Source: GAS188 sp963713805
GTDB taxonomy: Bacteria; Pseudomonadota; Alphaproteobacteria; Rhizobiales; Beijerinckiaceae
Assembly (NCBI GenBank): GCA_963713805.1
Contig: CAVQNF010000025.1
Span: 62,001 to 126,000, forward strand
Length of the DNA stretch: 64,000 nucleotides
Reading direction: 5' to 3'
The notes under the pieces were generated by a model. The model worked only from the letters and a program-made list of their open reading frames with translations, was not told the origin of the DNA and did not search any database. A program made the translations under genes and the position numbers. Shown piece after piece: positions 43,802-52,055 of this stretch (within the stretch, counting starts at the first letter, position 1; the number at the start of each line of letters is the position of its first letter).

Positions 43802-44046
43802 ATGGCTAGGCCCCGGCACCTCAACAAGGAAATCGAGGAGGCGGTACAATATGCGGGAAGCAAAAGGCTGGAGGGTAGTGATATCGAACGGCCATGCTTT
43901 GGGGGCGCTTATTCTGTCCCTTAAGCAACAGGGATGGTTGTATAATTTCAGTGTGGTCAACGCCTAGAAATCCGCAAAATCATGCAAGTCAGATTGTGAA
44001 GGCGGTCGATCGTTGTCCACAGTGCCATCCGGGAGGTGGACCATGA
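43802..44046 (+). CDS. small basic protein, first gene of an unknown two-gene module (two frameshifts)
   Basis: Read literally from ATG 43802 the frame stops after about 40 codons. Removing one G near 43856 and one T near 43896 opens an 80-residue protein: 'MARPRHLNKEIEEAVQYAEA', 'KGWRVVISNGHAWGRLFCP', 'GCIISVWSTPRNPQNHASQI' and 'VKAVDRCPQCHP'. I recall a widespread family with this pattern (N-terminal helix, 'GWRV..S.GHAWGR.YCP', Trp-Ser-Thr-Pro), always next to a gene like the one that follows; none has a known function to my knowledge. The stop TGA 44044-44046 overlaps the ATG of the next gene. DNA here is AT-richer than the flanks. Surrounding genes are frame-clean, so true inactivation is possible. 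HicA-like RNA binding is speculation. Confidence 0.6.
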
Positions 44047-44588
44047 GAACTCATAGTTTCACCATTATCGCGTCTGGTGTCGACATGCTGGACGATGTGG
44101 TCATGGACCGTTTTTTTGAGGCTGGATGCGACGACGCCACAGTTAGTTTCCAAAAGGGCCTGGTCGTGCTCGAGTTTCAGCGCGAGGCCAAGACGCGATT
44201 GTCGGCTCTTGTCTCAGCCATAATCGCTGTCGGCAAAGCCGGCGCAGAAGTTGAACGCATCGAACCGGACTATCTCGTAAGCTCCTCGGAAATTGCGAGG
44301 AGAGCTGGATTGGTCCGCGCCACCGTGTCGCTCTATTCCGAAGGGAAGCGGGGCGCAGGGTTTCCGCCACCGGTTGCAAGGGTGACGTCCGATAGCCCGC
44401 TGTGGGATTGGGTTGAAGTATCCTCCTGGATGTATCGCCAAGGCAAAATATCTTCGCTTCAAACCGTGGTGGAGGCCAGGATGGTGCGGGATCTCAATAG
44501 AGAAATTCTCATGATGAGAGATCGCCCGCACCGAGCTTTGGAAAACGCAGTGAAGGCGTCTTCGAAAAAGAGGCTCACCGCGGCTTAG
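44043..44588 (+). CDS. HTH-containing protein, second gene of the two-gene module
   Basis: 181 residues, intact, ATG 44043 with GGAGGTGG just upstream, inside the previous stop codon. The N-terminal half ('THSFTIIASGVDMLDDVVMD', 'FFEAGCDDATVSFQKGLVVL', 'EFQREAKTRLSALVSAI') looks like a small alpha/beta domain. Residues about 80-105 ('YLVSSSEIARRAGLVRATVS') fit a helix-turn-helix. Next come 'LWDWVEVSSWMYRQGKI' and a basic tail. The combination with the preceding small gene, the tight coupling and the AT-rich composition suggest an antitoxin/repressor-like partner of a mobile accessory module. No family name can be given with confidence. Confidence 0.65.
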   Translation: MRTHSFTIIASGVDMLDDVVMDRFFEAGCDDATVSFQKGLVVLEFQREAKTRLSALVSAIIAVGKAGAEVERIEPDYLVSSSEIARRAGLVRATVSLYSEGKRGAGFPPPVARVTSDSPLWDWVEVSSWMYRQGKISSLQTVVEARMVRDLNREILMMRDRPHRALENAVKASSKKRLTAA

Positions 44589-44677
44589 CGCGGCTGCGCT
44601 TAGCGGAATCGGTGCAGCCATTTATCTCTTTGTTTTGACGCATGATCTTATGGCAGAGACGCGGGACGCCAAGGGGG

Positions 44678-46276
44678 TCAGGTGAGCCCGTGCTCCTTCA
44701 TGAGCTTGTAGGTGATCGCGTCGACGAGCGCCTGGAAGGAGGCATCGACGAGATTTCCAGAGACGCCGACGGTGGTCCAACGATCGCCGCGCTTGTCGCC
44801 GAATTCGATCAGCACGCGCGTGACGGCGTCCGAGCCGCCCTGGAAGATGCGCACCTTGTAGTCGAGGAGCTCGAGATCGTCGATGAGCGATTGGTAGACG
44901 CCGAGATCCTTGCGTAGCGCGAGGTCGAGCGCGTTGAAAGGCCCGTTGCCTTCCGCCGCCGAGATGAGGGTCTCGTCCGCGACGCGCACCCGCACGATCG
45001 CCTCCGAGAAGGTCACGAGCTCGCCCATCGCGTTGTGCCGCCGCTCGACGCTCACCGAGAAACGCTCGACCGTGAAGAACTCGCGCGCCTCACCCAGCAC
45101 GCGCTTGGCGAGCAGGAAAAAAGACGCGTCGGCGCCTTCGAACGCATAGCCCTCGGCCTCCTTGTCCTTGATCTCGTCGAGCAGCCGGCCGAGGCGAGGG
45201 TCGCTCTTGTCGAGCTTGATGCCGACACGGTCGAGCTCGGCGAGCACATTCGACTTGCCGGCCTGATCGGAAACCAGCACGCGGCGCCGATTGCCGACGC
45301 TTTCGGGCATCACATGCTCATAAGTGCGTGGGTCCTTCAGGACGGCGGAAGCGTGGATGCCGGCCTTGGTGGCGAAGGCGGAAGCGCCCACGAAGGGCGC
45401 GTGCCGATTCGGCGCGCGGTTCAAGATTTCGTCGAGCGCCCGCGAGACATGCGTGAGCTCGCCCAACCCCTCTTCGTCGATGCCGATGTCGAAACGGCCG
45501 GCGAAGGCGGGCTTCAACTTCAAGGCGCCGATCAAGGTCACGAGATTGGCGTTGCCGCAGCGCTCGCCGAGGCCGTTCAGCGTGCCCTGGATCTGGCGCG
45601 CGCCGGCCTCGACCGCCGCGAGCGAATTCGCGACCGCGCAGCCGCAATCGTCATGGGCGTGAATGCCGAGGCGATCGCCGGGAACGACCTTCGCGGTCTC
45701 GGCGACGATGCGCCGCACCTCGTCGGGCAAGGTGCCGCCGTTCGTGTCGCACAGCACGATCCAGCGTGCGCCCGCGTCATGCGCCGTCTTGGCACAAGCG
45801 AGAGCGTATTGGGGGTTCTCCTTGTAGCCGTCGAAGTAATGCTCGCAATCGACGATCGCCTCGCGGCCCTTCGCGACGATCACGCCGACGCTCTCCGAGA
45901 TGGCGGCGAGATTATCCTCGAGCGTGGTCTCGAGCGCCACCCGCACCTGGTAGTCGGAAGCCTTGGCGACGAGCACGATGGCGTCGGCGGCACTGTCGAG
46001 GAGAGAGGCGAGGCCCGGATCATTCGCCGCCGAACGGCCCGAGCGCCGCGTCATGCCGAAGGCGGCAAAACGCGCCGTTCTTGTGCGTTTTTCCTTGAAG
46101 AACTCCGTGTCCTGCGGATTGGCGCCGGGATAGCCGCCTTCGACATAGGCGACGCCGAGCCTGTCGAGCATGGCCGCCACCTGGCGCTTGTCCTCGAGCG
46201 AAAAATCGACGCCCGTCATCTGCGCGCCGTCGCGCAGCGTCGTGTCGAAGAGATGCAAGCGTTGGCGAGAGGTCAC
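44678..46276 (-). CDS. cimA: (R)-citramalate synthase
   Basis: About 532 residues, intact. The opening 'RLHLFDTTLRDGAQMTGVDF' is the DRE-TIM metallolyase signature (Arg-Asp). 'LGIHAHDDCGCAVANSLAAV' supplies the HxH metal site, and 'QGTLNGLGERCGNANLVTLI' is the second synthase signature. The C-terminal 150 residues form the LeuA-type allosteric domain. The spacing and sequence match the CimA/LeuA2 group that condenses pyruvate with acetyl-CoA into citramalate for isoleucine. Threonine-independent isoleucine synthesis is therefore likely. No ATG exists; GTG 46276 gives the family start, while TTG 46297 overlaps the upstream stop and is an alternative. Confidence 0.9.
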   Translation of the reverse strand: MTSRQRLHLFDTTLRDGAQMTGVDFSLEDKRQVAAMLDRLGVAYVEGGYPGANPQDTEFFKEKRTRTARFAAFGMTRRSGRSAANDPGLASLLDSAADAIVLVAKASDYQVRVALETTLEDNLAAISESVGVIVAKGREAIVDCEHYFDGYKENPQYALACAKTAHDAGARWIVLCDTNGGTLPDEVRRIVAETAKVVPGDRLGIHAHDDCGCAVANSLAAVEAGARQIQGTLNGLGERCGNANLVTLIGALKLKPAFAGRFDIGIDEEGLGELTHVSRALDEILNRAPNRHAPFVGASAFATKAGIHASAVLKDPRTYEHVMPESVGNRRRVLVSDQAGKSNVLAELDRVGIKLDKSDPRLGRLLDEIKDKEAEGYAFEGADASFFLLAKRVLGEAREFFTVERFSVSVERRHNAMGELVTFSEAIVRVRVADETLISAAEGNGPFNALDLALRKDLGVYQSLIDDLELLDYKVRIFQGGSDAVTRVLIEFGDKRGDRWTTVGVSGNLVDASFQALVDAITYKLMKEHGLT

Positions 46277-46293
46277 GCGGCGATCCGATCCGC

Positions 46294-46977
46294 TCAACGG
46301 ACGGTGAGAAGGGAAGAATAGCTTGGGAAGTAGTAGACCGCGGCCGCGAGCACGAGCAGCACCAGAACCCAGAAGATCAAGGTGGCCACGCCCGACCGAC
46401 GCGGCTTGTCGCTCGCCATCCGGTCGCTCGAAGACTTGTCGCTCAAGGACCTGTCGCTTGCGGATCGGGCGAAGGCGGATCTGGCGGGGGCGCCTTGCGC
46501 CTCGACCGGCAAGGAGGAGCGCAGCGAGTTGGCCCTCACCGCCGCGACGCTCTGAGGTGATTCCGGCATCGCCGCCGCAGCGCTCGCGCTCTTCTCGGCG
46601 GCCGCGATCCTGCGGCCGATGAGCTCATCCGCCAGCCGGCGATAGGTCGTGAGCCGGCGCTGGGTGCGCTCGCCCAGAATATAGGATTCGATCTCGTCCT
46701 CGGTCGGCTCGCGGCCATGGGTCTTGATGAAAGCGGCGAGCCAATCGCGCTTGCTCATCTTGTAAAGCGCATAACCGACGAGCCCGGCGAGGTCCTCTTC
46801 GCCTTGCACGAGCTCGGTGAACATCGGGTTGCGTGGCGTCGCGGCGGAGCCCGTCGACGCGGCCGCGGGCCGCTCGGGGATCGCCGGAGCAGGAGCTTTG
46901 TCGGGCGCGGCGCCGGTCTCGCCCGCGCCGGCAACGCCGTTCGGATCATCCTGCGCTTTCGGCTGAACGTCCGGCAT
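46294..46977 (-). CDS. hypothetical C-tail-anchored protein
   Basis: 227 residues, intact. It has a Pro/Ala-rich N-terminus, then a conserved-looking core ('FTELVQGEEDLAGLVGYALY', 'KMSKRDWLAAFIKTHGREPT', 'EDEIESYILGERTQRRLTTY'). A low-complexity stretch of Ser-Asp-Lys/Arg units ('SDRSLSDKSSSDRMASDK') follows, and a single C-terminal helix ('GVATLIFWVLVLLVLAAAVY') leaves only a few residues outside. It is probably anchored in the inner membrane with the core in the cytoplasm. I know similar proteins in Hyphomicrobiales without function. It ends at the start of cimA, so the two may be cotranscribed. Confidence 0.6.
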   Translation of the reverse strand: MPDVQPKAQDDPNGVAGAGETGAAPDKAPAPAIPERPAAASTGSAATPRNPMFTELVQGEEDLAGLVGYALYKMSKRDWLAAFIKTHGREPTEDEIESYILGERTQRRLTTYRRLADELIGRRIAAAEKSASAAAAMPESPQSVAAVRANSLRSSLPVEAQGAPARSAFARSASDRSLSDKSSSDRMASDKPRRSGVATLIFWVLVLLVLAAAVYYFPSYSSLLTVR

Positions 46978-47098
46978 GGGATGTCCTCGCAAATTCGCTT
47001 GAATGCCCCGCCGAGGCCTTGACCCTAGGCCCGCACCCCTTTTTCATACGCCAACCCCGCGAATCAGCCAATAGCGGGCGCCGAGCGCTCGAGGTCCG

Positions 47099-47707
47099 AT
47101 GGCTCCGACCCGCCACTTCGAAAAGGCGATGCTGCGGCAGGGCCACCAGCTCGTGGCCGGCGTCGACGAGGTGGGGCGGGGCCCTCTTGCCGGGCCCGTG
47201 GTCGCCGCCGCGGTCGTCTTCGACACGCGCCGCGTGCCCAAAGGCATCGACGATTCGAAGGCACTCACGCCCGAGCAGCGATCCGCTCTGTTCGAGGAGA
47301 TCCTCGGCTGCGCCGAGGTCGGGATCGCGGTCGTGAGCGCCGCCGAGATCGACCGGATCAACATTCGTCAGGCGAGCTTGCTCGCCATGCGTCGGGCGAT
47401 CTTCGGACTTCCGCGTCGCCCCTGCGTCGCCTTGGTCGACGGCAATGATTTGCCTGTGCTCTCCTGCGTGGGGCGCGCCATCATCGGGGGAGACGCGCTT
47501 TCGCTCTCGATCGCCGCCGCCTCGATCGTGGCGAAGGTCTTTCGCGACGGCCTCATGCGGCGCCTCGAAGCAAGTCATCCCGGCTATGGCTTCGCGGCGC
47601 ATAAGGGATACAGCACGAAGACGCATCTCGACGCGCTCGCACGCCTCGGGCCTTCGCCGGTGCATCGCCTGAGCTTCACGCCGGTGCGGCTCGCCGCCGG
47701 CGCCTGA
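47099..47707 (+). CDS. rnhB: ribonuclease HII
   Basis: 202 residues, intact. RNase HII removes ribonucleotides and RNA primers from DNA. 'VAGVDEVGRGPLAGPVVAAA' holds the first Asp-Glu of the active site; 'DSKALTPEQR' and 'VALVDGND' hold later acidic residues, and 'AAASIVAKVFRDGLM' the conserved Ser/Lys segment. 'YGFAAHKGYSTKTHLDALAR' is the C-terminal substrate-binding region. The gene precedes ccrM, an arrangement common in alphaproteobacteria. Confidence 0.95.
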   Translation: MAPTRHFEKAMLRQGHQLVAGVDEVGRGPLAGPVVAAAVVFDTRRVPKGIDDSKALTPEQRSALFEEILGCAEVGIAVVSAAEIDRINIRQASLLAMRRAIFGLPRRPCVALVDGNDLPVLSCVGRAIIGGDALSLSIAAASIVAKVFRDGLMRRLEASHPGYGFAAHKGYSTKTHLDALARLGPSPVHRLSFTPVRLAAGA

Positions 47708-47936
47708 GCCGATCGGCCCGCCTGCGCGCCGGCCGGGCGCGCCATGGCCACTCTCGCGAAGCCTCGCGGCTCACGCATCTCAAATCGGGACAAGACGCGC
47801 GGTCGCGCCTCAACCTCGCCTTTACCGCGATCAGGCAAGGTGCGTCGCGTAGGTCGCGTAACGGTTGCTTGGCATGTGTGCAATGCGTACCAGGCGCGCC
47901 GACCCCACATCCCGGAACAGGGTATGGCGTACCGGG

Positions 47937-49052
47937 ATGGGCGCGTCGGCGGCGCTGGATTTGTGTTCCGAGCAACTGCTCGACCACATCAGGATCGGCG
48001 ATTGCGTCGCGGAGCTCGCGAAGCTGCCGCCGTCGAGCGTCGATCTCGTCTTCGCCGATCCTCCCTACAATCTGCAGCTCGCCGGAAGCTTGTCGCGCCC
48101 CGATCAGAGTGTCGTCGACGCGGTCGACGAGGATTGGGACCGGTTCACCTCCTTTGCCGAATATGACGCGTTCACGCGTGCCTGGCTCAACGAGGTTCGC
48201 CGCGTGATGAAGCCGAACGCCACCTTGTGGGTGATCGGTTCCTATCACAACATTTTCCGCGTCGGCGCCATGCTGCAGGATCTCGGCTTCTGGGTGCTGA
48301 ACGACATCGTCTGGCGCAAGGCGAATCCGATGCCGAATTTCCGCGGCCGGCGCTTCACCAATGCGCATGAAACCTTGATCTGGGCTTCGAGAACGCCGCA
48401 GGCCAAGGGCTACACCTTCCACTACGAAGGGCTGAAGGCCGGCAATGACGACACGCAGGCGCGCTCGGATTGGCTGTTTCCCATCTGCTCGGGCGAGGAG
48501 CGGCTCAAGGACGAAGGGGGCCGCAAGGCGCATCCCACGCAGAAGCCGGAGGCCCTGCTGCGCCGCATCATCCTCGCCTCCTCCAATCCGGGCGACGTGA
48601 TCCTCGATCCCTTCTTCGGATCGGGCACGACGGGTGCCGCCGCGAAAGCGCTGGGGCGGCGCTTCATCGGAATCGAACGGGACCAGGGCTACGCGGCGAT
48701 CGCGCATCGCAGGATCGCGGCGGTCACGCCCTTGCCGCCGGGCACGGTCGCGCCTTTGCCGGGCAAGCGCAGCGAGCCGCGCATTCCGTTTCTGAGCGTC
48801 GTCGAGCGCGGCTTCGTCATGCCGGGCGCTTTGGTGACGGATGGGCGCGGCGGACGCAGCGCCCTCGTGCGGGCCGACGGCACGCTCTCGCTCGGCCCCG
48901 CGATCGGCTCGATCCACAAGATCGGCGCGCTGGCGCAAGGCTTGCCGGCCTGCAACGGCTGGATCTTCTGGCACTATGAGGAGGAGGGGCGCCGCTTGCC
49001 GATCGACAGGCTTCGCGACAGGCTGAGGCGCGAGTTCGCCGAGGCCGCCTGA
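47937..49052 (+). CDS. ccrM: cell-cycle DNA adenine methyltransferase CcrM (GANTC)
   Basis: 371 residues, intact. Motif IV 'LVFADPPYNLQLAG' comes near the N-terminus and motif I 'ILDPFFGSGTTGAAAKALGR' near residue 240, the order of beta-class N6-adenine methyltransferases. 'RPDQSVVDAVDEDWDRF', 'SYHNIFRVGAMLQDLGFWVL' and 'NPMPNFRGRRFTNAHETLIW' are signatures of the CcrM group, which methylates the A in GANTC. The C-terminal 80 residues ('VMPGALVTDGRGGRSALVRA', 'SIHKIGALAQGLPACNGWIF') are the CcrM-specific DNA-binding extension. CcrM couples methylation state to replication and, with CtrA/GcrA, to transcription. ATG 47937 is my choice; the longer frame upstream lacks family similarity. Confidence 0.93.
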   Translation: MGASAALDLCSEQLLDHIRIGDCVAELAKLPPSSVDLVFADPPYNLQLAGSLSRPDQSVVDAVDEDWDRFTSFAEYDAFTRAWLNEVRRVMKPNATLWVIGSYHNIFRVGAMLQDLGFWVLNDIVWRKANPMPNFRGRRFTNAHETLIWASRTPQAKGYTFHYEGLKAGNDDTQARSDWLFPICSGEERLKDEGGRKAHPTQKPEALLRRIILASSNPGDVILDPFFGSGTTGAAAKALGRRFIGIERDQGYAAIAHRRIAAVTPLPPGTVAPLPGKRSEPRIPFLSVVERGFVMPGALVTDGRGGRSALVRADGTLSLGPAIGSIHKIGALAQGLPACNGWIFWHYEEEGRRLPIDRLRDRLRREFAEAA

Positions 49053-49057
49053 CGCCC

Positions 49058-49140
49058 CGGAGCGTGATCCGCAAGAACAGGAATTCCTTTTGCGATCAGA
49101 TCAGGCATCAAAACGATGGCTCAAGAGCAGGTCGCCGGTT
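49058..49140. repeat. possible dispersed intergenic repeat remnant
   Basis: The sequence starting GGAGCGTGATCCGCAAG and running to the GGTCGCCGGTTCC near 49130 resembles, from memory, a dispersed GCATGATCC...GGAACCGG element found between genes in many Hyphomicrobiales. Similar fragments occur near 58072-58110 and 59700-59745 in this window. It is not verified by search. Confidence 0.3.
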
Positions 49141-49173
49141 CCAGCTGAACGCATCAGGCCATAGCTCAATCCA

Positions 49174-50298
49174 TCAGGGCCGGTCCGGCAAGGCGCCGGC
49201 ATGCGCGAGCACCTTGATCATCAAAGTCGGAAAAGCCGAGGTCGCGATCTGGTCCGGCGGCAGGAAACGGCAATCCTTCGGCGCGCGCGCCTTCGTGCCC
49301 ACGCTCGCGGCGAAGACCGAGAGCTCGAGCGGAAAATGAGTGAAGACATGCCGCACATGGCCCGCTAGGCGCCGCCACGCGGGGTCAGGCTCGCCCGCAA
49401 GGCGCGGGGCGCAAGACAGGGCGGCGTGTTCGTCGAAATCGGTCGACCATTCGCTACCGGGCACTTCCGTCATGCCCCCGAGCAGACCCTGTTCCTTGCG
49501 CCTGCGCACGAGAACCGCCCCGTCCGGGCGCAGCACGACGAAGGCCGCGCCGCGCCGGAGCCTGCCTTCACGCTTGGCGCTCTTGATTGGAAATCTCTCC
49601 TGATCGGCATGCGCATGCGCAAGGCATGCACCTCGCCAGGGGCAGAGCAGGCATTGCGGTTGGCGCGGCCTGCAGATCGTCGCGCCCAGATCCATCAGCG
49701 CTTGCGCGAAATCCCCCGGGCGGGCCGCTGGCGCAAGGCCTTGGGCAAGCTTGCGGAACGCGGGCTTCGCGCGCGGCAGGGCGTCCTCGACGCGATAGAG
49801 CCGCGCGAGCACACGCTCGACATTTCCGTCGACCGGAACGGTCGTCTCCTCGAAGGCGATGCAAGCGATCGCGGCCGCCGTATAGGGGCCGATGCCCGGC
49901 AAGGTCGCAAGCTCCGCTTCGCTGCGCGGCAGCTCGCCGTCATGCCTCTCGACAACGGTCTTGGCGCAGGCATGCAGCTTGCGCGCGCGGCTGTAGTAGC
50001 CGAGCCCCGCCCACATCGCGAGCACGTCCTCGAGCGGCGCCTCGGCAAGTGCCCGGACGGTCGGAAACCGCGCCGTGAAGCGCTCGAAATACCGGGCGAC
50101 GGTCGTGACGGTCGTCTGCTGCAGCATGATCTCCGAAAGCCACACGCGGTAGGGGTCCATGCGCTCGCCACGCACCGCGCGCCAGGGGAGTGCCCGGCGA
50201 TGCCGGTCGTACCAGGCGAGGAGATCGGCTGGGTCGGGGCCGCGCGCGGCGGCGCGGCGCCCCGCCGGAGCTGCTCCCAAGGCTTCGTCGATGCTCAC
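49174..50298 (-). CDS. mutY: adenine DNA glycosylase MutY
   Basis: 374 residues, intact, starting at GTG 50298, which overlaps the plsC stop (GTGA). It excises A opposite 8-oxoG. 'DPYRVWLSEIMLQQTTVTTV' has the catalytic Glu region, 'LATLPGIGPYTAAAIACIAF' is the helix-hairpin-helix, and 'VPVDGNVERVLARLYRVEDA' holds the catalytic Asp. The [4Fe-4S] ligands follow the C-x6-C-x2-C-x5-C pattern in 'CRPRQPQCLLCPWRGAC'. A C-terminal Nudix-like 8-oxoG recognition domain follows ('RRGAAFVVLRPDGAVLVRRR'). Confidence 0.94.
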   Translation of the reverse strand: MSIDEALGAAPAGRRAAARGPDPADLLAWYDRHRRALPWRAVRGERMDPYRVWLSEIMLQQTTVTTVARYFERFTARFPTVRALAEAPLEDVLAMWAGLGYYSRARKLHACAKTVVERHDGELPRSEAELATLPGIGPYTAAAIACIAFEETTVPVDGNVERVLARLYRVEDALPRAKPAFRKLAQGLAPAARPGDFAQALMDLGATICRPRQPQCLLCPWRGACLAHAHADQERFPIKSAKREGRLRRGAAFVVLRPDGAVLVRRRKEQGLLGGMTEVPGSEWSTDFDEHAALSCAPRLAGEPDPAWRRLAGHVRHVFTHFPLELSVFAASVGTKARAPKDCRFLPPDQIATSAFPTLMIKVLAHAGALPDRP

Positions 50299-51026
50299 TC
50301 GGCGGTCTCGCGCCGGGCCTCGTCGAAGAGACGCATCGAGGCCGCTTCGATCCGCGTCCGAAGCTCGGCCAGAAAGGCCTTCGGACGCATGCCGGGCCCG
50401 ATGGGGTCGAGGATCTCGACCTTGATGGTGCCCGGCCGTCGAATGAGCGCCCGCCTCGACCAATAGGCTCCCGAGTTGAGAGCGATCGGCACGCAGGTCG
50501 CCCCCGTGGCCGCGTAAAGATGGGCGACGCCGGATTTGTAATCGGGAGCCGCACCGGCCGGACGCCTCGTTCCTTCCGGAAAGATGATGAGCTGGCGCCC
50601 CGCCGCGATCGCCTCCCTCGCTCTTTCACTCATGATGGCCAGGGCCTCGCGTCCCGTTTGCCCGCGCCGCACCGGAATCATGGCGCCCTTGATCAGGTAC
50701 CAGCCAAAGAAGGGGATGAACATCAGCTCACGCTTGAGGATGAAGACCGGGTCCTTCAAGATGATGAAAAGAGCGAAGGTCTCCCAGGTCGATTGATGCT
50801 TCGCTGCGATGATGCAACCCGCTCGGGGCAGCTTGTCGAGGCCTGCCCAATGCACATCCGTGCCGACGATCTTCTTCAGCAGCCAGACGGAAGATACCCC
50901 CCAGAGCCGAGCCACGCCCATGAAATAGCGACGCGGCAACACGAGCGTCGGAATGGCGATGGCGAGCCATGCGAGGAGATTGAGATAGAAGGCGACGTTG
51001 TAGAGCGCCGATCTGATGGTGAGCAT
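50295..51026 (-). CDS. plsC: 1-acyl-sn-glycerol-3-phosphate acyltransferase
   Basis: 243 residues from ATG 51026 ('MLTIRSALYNVAFYLNLLAW'); an in-frame extension to 51119 is less typical. The N-terminal helix is a membrane anchor. 'IIAAKHQSTWETFALF' holds the catalytic His-x4-Glu variant (H-QSTW-E), 'PVRRGQTGREALAIMSERAR' follows, and 'LIIFPEGTRRPAGAAPDYKS' is the phosphate-binding motif III. It would acylate lysophosphatidic acid at the inner membrane. It overlaps mutY by 4 bp, so the two share a transcript. Confidence 0.88.
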   Translation of the reverse strand: MLTIRSALYNVAFYLNLLAWLAIAIPTLVLPRRYFMGVARLWGVSSVWLLKKIVGTDVHWAGLDKLPRAGCIIAAKHQSTWETFALFIILKDPVFILKRELMFIPFFGWYLIKGAMIPVRRGQTGREALAIMSERAREAIAAGRQLIIFPEGTRRPAGAAPDYKSGVAHLYAATGATCVPIALNSGAYWSRRALIRRPGTIKVEILDPIGPGMRPKAFLAELRTRIEAASMRLFDEARRETAE

Positions 51027-51406
51027 GGACAAAGAGTTCCGGGATCGACGCTTCGCACGCTGGGTCGCCGTGACCGGCCTCGGACCGGTGCCGAGGAAGG
51101 GACCGATCATCCCACTCATCTTGTGCGCGGCCCCGACCGATCAAGCGTAGCGCCACCATGAAGCGATAGCGAGTTGGCCCATCATTAAGGCCATGGTATT
51201 GGCCGGGCAAGCGCTGGCAACGGAGTGCCGCCTTCGAGGAGCGATCCAAAAACCTAAGGCGCGATCCGCTGACGAAGTTTCGAGCCGAGCTCAAGATGAT
51301 GAAAGCGGGCGTCGAGCGGCGGGCGGAGGGGCTGTCGGTTTCGATGCGGGCGCGTCTCACCCGAGGACAAGCGACGGCGCCGCCAACTCTTGCGTGCCGC
51401 GCGCGC
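51027..51406. other. gene-free stretch upstream of plsC
   Basis: About 380 bp. The part to 51119 could be an N-terminal extension of plsC; the rest must contain the plsC-mutY promoter. I see no clear hexamers and no other gene. Confidence 0.4.
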
Positions 51407-52018
51407 TCAATAAAGGCTACCCTTGAGCCTCGCGGGCGCCTCGCGATCGTAAGCGGCCGCATCGACGCTGTTCGCGCTGAGCGCTGCCATCATCTCGCCC
51501 ATGCTCGGCAGATCGGAGCGCTCGAGGTCGAGGCGCCTCTCCCACAGCTTCGATCGCATGAACGCCTTGGCGCAATGCACATAGGCGGCCTCGACCGTCA
51601 CCAGGATGACGCTGCGCGGCGCCTTTCCCTCGACCGCGAAAGAGGCGAGGAGCTCGGCATCGGTCGAGATCGCCGCCCGGCCGTTGACGCGCAAGGTCTC
51701 GCTGCGGCGAGGCACGATGAACAAAAGCGCGATGCGCGGGTCAATGACGAGATTGCGCAGCGTGTCGATCCTGTTGTTGCCGAGCCTGTCGGGAAGGGCG
51801 AGCGTCTTTTCGTCGAGGACGCGCACGAATCCAGGCGCATCGCCCTTCGGGGAGCAGTCGAGCCCATTTGGGCCCGCCGACGCCAGGATGACGAAGGGCG
51901 AGGCTTCCACGAAAGCACGGTAATGCGCGTTGAGGAAGGCGATCTCCTTGAAGACGGCGCCGCCCTTCGGACGGCCGTAGACGCGCTCCAATTCCTCGAT
52001 GCTACGCAGGATGGTCAT
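51407..52018 (-). CDS. PPOX-class pyridoxamine 5'-phosphate oxidase-like FMN-binding protein
   Basis: 203 residues, intact, starting 'MTILRSIEELERVYGRPKGG'. 'FVILASAGPNGLDCSPKGDA' and 'DRLGNNRIDTLRNLVIDPRI', then 'ALLFIVPRRSETLRVNGRAA', form the split-barrel flavin-binding fold; the 'GNNRxDTLRNL' segment is typical of the subgroup related to MSMEG_1061. It is probably an FMN- or F420-dependent reductase or oxidase of unknown substrate, cytoplasmic. It sits between plsC and ydcF, with no obvious functional link. Confidence 0.82.
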   Translation of the reverse strand: MTILRSIEELERVYGRPKGGAVFKEIAFLNAHYRAFVEASPFVILASAGPNGLDCSPKGDAPGFVRVLDEKTLALPDRLGNNRIDTLRNLVIDPRIALLFIVPRRSETLRVNGRAAISTDAELLASFAVEGKAPRSVILVTVEAAYVHCAKAFMRSKLWERRLDLERSDLPSMGEMMAALSANSVDAAAYDREAPARLKGSLY

Positions 52019-52055
52019 GGCCGCCTCGCCTCGATTTGCCGCGAAGGTTTCGCCT

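Noticed and set aside
45035..46321. 428-codon open frame on the plus strand
   Set aside because: It is antisense to cimA, whose full-length protein and catalytic motifs are clear.
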